A stretch of DNA of 64,000 nt from assembly GCA_965263455.1 (NCBI GenBank), contig CBDHHN010000001.1, forward strand, positions 496,001-560,000, in the 5' to 3' direction. The notes beneath the pieces are model-generated. The model had not been told where the DNA came from and did not search any database. It worked only from the letters and a program-made list of their open reading frames with translations. The position numbers and the translations under genes are program-made. Numbering within the stretch: position 1 is the first letter of the stretch; each line of letters opens with the position of its first letter. Source of the DNA: CADEDH01 sp965263455 (GTDB lineage: Bacteria; Actinomycetota; Acidimicrobiia; Acidimicrobiales; SZUA-35). Of the stretch, positions 60,855-64,000 are shown piece after piece.

Positions 60855-62065
60855 AGTCGCACCGTCTTCAGCGCCTCGGGATCCCCGTCCTGGATGCCCT
60901 GCACCTGAGCCACATCCTTGTCGCCCCGGCCCGACAGGTTCAGCAGAACGGTGCGGCCCCGGAGCTCGTCGCGGGCCTTCACCATCCAGGCCAGACCGTG
61001 GGCCGGTTCCAGGGCGGGGATGATGCCCTCGGTCCGGCTCAACAGCTCGAAGGCGTGGAGGACCTCGGCATCGGTCACCGACTCGTAGCGGGCCCGGCCG
61101 ATGTCGGCCAGATGGGCGTGCTCGGGGCCGACGCCGGGATAGTCGAGGCCGGCCGACACCGACTGGGCCTCCTCGACCTGGCCGTACTCGTCCTGCATGA
61201 GGTACGACATCGACCCGTGGACGACGCCCGGCACCTGGGCCGACGTGGCGGCGCCACCGGCGGGCTCGGCCCCCACCAACTCGGCACCGGTGTCGACGAA
61301 GCCGCTGAAGATGCCGATGGCGTTGGAGCCGCCGCCGACGCAGGCCACGACCACGTCCGGGTCACCCCCGGTCAGGGCCCGGCACTGCTCCCGGGCCTCC
61401 TCGCCGATCACCCGGTGGAACTCCCGCACCATCCACGGGTAGGGATGGGGCCCCATGACCGAACCCAGGCAGTAGTAGGTCGACTCCACCGTGGCCACCC
61501 AGTCCCGCATGGCCTCGTTCACGGCGTCCTTCAGGGTCCGGGAACCGGACAGGGCGGGCCGGACCTCGGCCCCCAGGAGCTTCATGCGGTAGACGTTGAG
61601 CGCCTGCCGGGCGATGTCGACCTCGCCCATGTACACCACGCAGTCCAGCCCGAAGTAGGCAGCGGCGGTGGCGGTGGCCACCCCGTGCTGACCGGCTCCG
61701 GTCTCGGCCACGATCCGCTGCTTGCCCATCCGCCGGGCCAACAGGGTCTGGCCCAGGACGTTGTTGATCTTGTGGCTCCCGGTGTGGTTCAGGTCCTCCC
61801 GCTTGAGCAGGACCCGGAACCCCAGTTCCTCCGACAGGTTGCGGCACTCGGTCAGGGCCGACGGCCGGCCGGCGTAGGTGGTGAGCAACTCCTGGAACTC
61901 GGTCCGGAACGACGGATCCGACCACGCCGCCCGGAACGCCTGCTCCAGCTCGGCGCAGGCCGGGACCAGGGTCTCGGGCACGAACCGGCCACCGAACCGG
62001 CCGAACCGGCCGGACGGATCGGGCTCGCCCATCAGCGAGGCGGGGCTGTCGTCGGTCATCGCCAT
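60851..62065 (-). CDS. trpB: tryptophan synthase beta chain
   Basis: PLP enzyme joining indole and serine. 404 residues from ATG 62065 (GAGGA 6 nt upstream); ATG 62059 is the alternative and overlaps trpF's stop as ATGA. PLP lysine is Lys99 in NHTGSHKINN; Gly-rich phosphate cup CVGGGSNAIG; PEDL-like LKREDLNHTG. Standard length. Confidence 0.97.
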   Translation of the reverse strand: MAMTDDSPASLMGEPDPSGRFGRFGGRFVPETLVPACAELEQAFRAAWSDPSFRTEFQELLTTYAGRPSALTECRNLSEELGFRVLLKREDLNHTGSHKINNVLGQTLLARRMGKQRIVAETGAGQHGVATATAAAYFGLDCVVYMGEVDIARQALNVYRMKLLGAEVRPALSGSRTLKDAVNEAMRDWVATVESTYYCLGSVMGPHPYPWMVREFHRVIGEEAREQCRALTGGDPDVVVACVGGGSNAIGIFSGFVDTGAELVGAEPAGGAATSAQVPGVVHGSMSYLMQDEYGQVEEAQSVSAGLDYPGVGPEHAHLADIGRARYESVTDAEVLHAFELLSRTEGIIPALEPAHGLAWMVKARDELRGRTVLLNLSGRGDKDVAQVQGIQDGDPEALKTVRL

Positions 62066-62859
62066 GTGGCGTCCTCTTCCCAGTTGAACGGTTCGTCGTC
62101 GCCTCGACGCTCGGCGTCCAAGGCATCCCCGGCATGATGCCCCCCCGACGCCCCGGGCTCGGCATCGGGCCCCGGACCGACGTCGGGCATGGCGCCCGGC
62201 ACCCCCGGAATCCAGCCCAACCCGGTCCGGAGTTGGGCCACGGCATCGTCCAGGCGGGGGGCGACCTCCCGGACCGCGGCCATGAACTGGCGAAGCTTGG
62301 CCGGGTCCTTGCGGCCGGGCGAGGCCTCGACCCCACTGGCCAGATCCACCCCCCACGGGCGCACGGCGGCGATGGCGTCGGCAACGTTCTGGGGGTGGAG
62401 CCCCCCGGCCAGGATGAAGGGTCGTCGGGGGCGCACCGCCTCCAGGGCGGCCCAGTCGAAGCTCCGCCCGCTGCCGGGACTGGGCGAGTCGATCAGGATG
62501 GCGTGGCTGGGGAAGCCGTCGGCCGAGGCCAGAGCCGGGTCGGTGGCAGCGAAGACCTTGATCACGATCGGCACCCGCCCGGCCAGCCAGCGGGCCTCCT
62601 CGGCCGTCTCCCGGCCGTGGAGTTGGACGCCGCGGAGGCCGATGTCGTTGGCCTGCTCGGCCACCCGCTCAACCCGTTCGTCCCGGAAGACCCCGACCGG
62701 CAGGACCTCCGGGGGCAGGCGATGAACGATGTCGCGGGCATCGGCGGTGGCGATGCGGCGGCTCGAGGCGGCGAAGATCATGCCCACGGCGTCGGCCCCC
62801 AGCCCGGCCGCCAGGAGGGCGTCCTCGGCGTTGGTGACCCCGCAGATCTTCACGAACAT
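62056..62859 (-). CDS. trpF: phosphoribosylanthranilate isomerase with C-terminal extension
   Basis: Third step of tryptophan synthesis. 267 residues; the catalytic core (1-205) has Cys6 in MFVKICGVTN, VGVFRDE, GVQLHGRE, and general acid Asp in PWGVDLASGVEASPGRKD. The remaining ~60 residues are Gly/Asp/Pro-rich and probably disordered, ending inside trpB. A separate trpF is notable because Streptomyces and Mycobacterium use bifunctional PriA. A TACGGT hexamer at 62868-62873 could give an extra internal promoter. Confidence 0.95.
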   Translation of the reverse strand: MFVKICGVTNAEDALLAAGLGADAVGMIFAASSRRIATADARDIVHRLPPEVLPVGVFRDERVERVAEQANDIGLRGVQLHGRETAEEARWLAGRVPIVIKVFAATDPALASADGFPSHAILIDSPSPGSGRSFDWAALEAVRPRRPFILAGGLHPQNVADAIAAVRPWGVDLASGVEASPGRKDPAKLRQFMAAVREVAPRLDDAVAQLRTGLGWIPGVPGAMPDVGPGPDAEPGASGGHHAGDALDAERRGDDEPFNWEEDATWR

Positions 62860-62900
62860 CACCAGGAACCGTATCGGTTGGCCGACCCGGCGGCGGGGGA

Positions 62901-63686
62901 TTACCGCAGGGCCCGAAGGTCGGCCACCGACCGCGCCGGATCGCCGCTGCGCATCAAGGACTCCCCCACCAGCACGGCGTGGTAGCCGGCATCGACCAGG
63001 GGCCCGGCGTCATCCACGCCCCCGATCCCCGACTCGGCCACCCGGATCACGTTGTCCGGTAGGGCGCCCGCCACCCGGACGGCCCGGACCTGGTCCACCT
63101 CGAAGGTGGTGAGATCGCGCTGGTTGACCCCGACCAGGTCGGCCCCGACGGCCAGGGCCCGCTCAACCTCGGCCTCGTCGTGGGTCTCGACCAGCACGTC
63201 CAATCCCAGCTCGACGGCCAGGGCCCGGAGCTCGGCCAACTCACCGTCGTCGAGGGCGGCCACGATGAGCAGCACGGCGTCGGCCCCCATCAACCGGGCG
63301 TCACACACGTGGTGGGCCGACACACAGAAGTCCTTGCGCAACACCGGCACGGCCACCGCCGATCGGGCCCGGTCCAGATCGTGGGCCGAGCCGCCGAAGA
63401 AGTCCTCGTCGGTCAGCACCGAGAGGCAGGTGGCGCCGCCGGTCTCGTACGACCGGGCCCAGGACCCGGGGTCGACGTCGGGATGGATGTCGCCCTTGGA
63501 CGGCGACCGCCGCTTGATCTCGGCGATGACGGCCAGCCCCTCGGCCTCGGCCAGGGCCTGCCGGAACCCCCGGGTCTGCGCCGCCACGCCCCGGGCCCGC
63601 TCCATCAGCTCATCGAGGGGGCGTTCGTCGGCGGCGGCCGCCGCCCGGTGGGCGGCCACGATCTTGTCGAGGTAGGTGACCGCCAC
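62901..63686 (-). CDS. trpC: indole-3-glycerol phosphate synthase
   Basis: Closes the indole ring in tryptophan synthesis. 261 residues, full-length TIM barrel: AEIKRRSPSKGDI (catalytic Lys), VLRKDFCVS, DAVLLIVAALDD, VETHDEAEVERAL, VGVNQRDLTTFEVD (Gln where NNRDL is usual), AESGI and LVGESLM. 38 nt upstream of trpF. GTG 63686 follows GAGG. Confidence 0.97.
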   Translation of the reverse strand: MAVTYLDKIVAAHRAAAAADERPLDELMERARGVAAQTRGFRQALAEAEGLAVIAEIKRRSPSKGDIHPDVDPGSWARSYETGGATCLSVLTDEDFFGGSAHDLDRARSAVAVPVLRKDFCVSAHHVCDARLMGADAVLLIVAALDDGELAELRALAVELGLDVLVETHDEAEVERALAVGADLVGVNQRDLTTFEVDQVRAVRVAGALPDNVIRVAESGIGGVDDAGPLVDAGYHAVLVGESLMRSGDPARSVADLRALR

Positions 63687-63698
63687 GGGTCGACGACC

Positions 63699-64000
63699 TC
63701 AGACGTCGATGCCCTTGGCCACCAGGGGCCGCAGCATGGTGATCTCGGGCCGGGCCCCCAGGAGTGCGCCGAGGGCGGCCATGGCCGCCTTCATCCCGTC
63801 GCCCTTGCCGTGAACGTCGAGGGCGTCCTGGCCGGCGTAGAGCTCGTAGAACCAGAACACGTCGTCGTTGGCCGCGTCGCGATGAGCGGCGTAGATCTCG
63901 AGACCGTCCTCCTCGTCGGCGGCCGAGATCAGGGCGCCGAGCGCGGTGGCCAGCTCCTCGGTCTTACCCTCGGCGGCGGTCAGCTTGGCGATCAGTGAAA
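63699..64000 (-). CDS. putative quinol monooxygenase (ABM domain), 5' end off window
   Basis: Reads SLIAKLTAAEGKTEELATAL near its N-terminus, then FWFYELYAGQDALDVH and a C-terminal TMLRPLVAKGIDV: a single antibiotic-biosynthesis-monooxygenase (YgiN-type) domain of about 100 residues. Only a few N-terminal residues are missing. These small dimeric ferredoxin-like proteins oxidise quinols or aromatic compounds without a cofactor; the substrate is unknown. It lies 12 nt before trpC on the same strand, so it may be co-transcribed with trp. Confidence 0.85.
   Translation of the reverse strand, partial: SLIAKLTAAEGKTEELATALGALISAADEEDGLEIYAAHRDAANDDVFWFYELYAGQDALDVHGKGDGMKAAMAALGALLGARPEITMLRPLVAKGIDV

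Overview
The window is very GC-rich, densely packed chromosomal DNA from an actinomycete-type bacterium (Actinomycetota). I think class Acidimicrobiia is most likely, but this is inference from gene order and content without any search. The order uvrC-rapZ-yvcK-gap-pgk-tpiA-secG, the coaE-uvrB-uvrA block, the rpsA-polA-pdtaR block and the trp genes match the actinobacterial core order familiar from Mycobacterium. A dissociated (type II) fatty-acid operon, a separate trpF in the trp operon, a tad pilus locus and many TAnnnT promoters lying 6-7 nt before a GTG or ATG (leaderless mRNAs) also fit.

Layout. 1-2.8 kb: a truncated family-5 ABC binding lipoprotein diverges from a broken MFS transporter across a palindrome resembling a Fur/Zur box, followed by a GDT1-type cation exporter and tRNA-Leu(GAG). 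3-12 kb (minus strand): rapZ-yvcK-gap-pgk-tpiA-secG, with two permease-less family-5 binding lipoproteins woven into its downstream end and no whiA between yvcK and gap. 12-23 kb: a methyltransferase, uvrC, a small surface-glycan cluster (flippase-like protein, sulfotransferase, GT2 glycosyltransferase, polyprenyl phosphate sugar transferase, methyltransferase-like protein), then uvrA with a LexA-type box. 23-28 kb: a GT-C-like membrane protein, uvrB, coaE.

27.8-39.5 kb: a block inserted between coaE and rpsA, containing a LuxR/NarL-type two-component pair and a tad pilus locus (flp pilin on plus; tadC, a VWA-TadB fusion, tadA ATPase, tadZ and cpaB on minus), plus a 15-bp tandem repeat and a membrane protein. 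39.6-45.8 kb: rpsA, polA, a methyltransferase, an ANTAR response regulator with a coupled coiled-coil protein, and tRNA-Leu(CAA). 46-51 kb: the fatty-acid operon fabD-fabH-fabG-acpP-fabF on plus, facing fabZ and the HU gene on minus; FabD carries an unusual biotinyl/lipoyl-like tail.

51.8-55.1 kb: a truncated hemoglobin diverges from a SigR/RsrA-type thiol-stress sigma and zinc anti-sigma pair with a matching autoregulatory promoter; then leuA with a transcription attenuator whose leader peptide is Leu-rich and apparently leaderless. 55.2-64 kb (minus): trpC-trpF-trpB-trpA, a small CxxC protein coupled to a FAD disulfide oxidoreductase, a YibE/F-type membrane protein, a DUF3179 lipoprotein, and at the right edge a truncated quinol-monooxygenase-like gene.

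Most of the window is housekeeping. The least ordinary signals are the leu attenuator, the FabD fusion, the SigR-type promoter, the Fur/Zur-like operator, the VWA-TadB fusion and the repeat-rich convergent gene overlap in the glycan cluster. I did not find a self-contained novel defence or mobile system.
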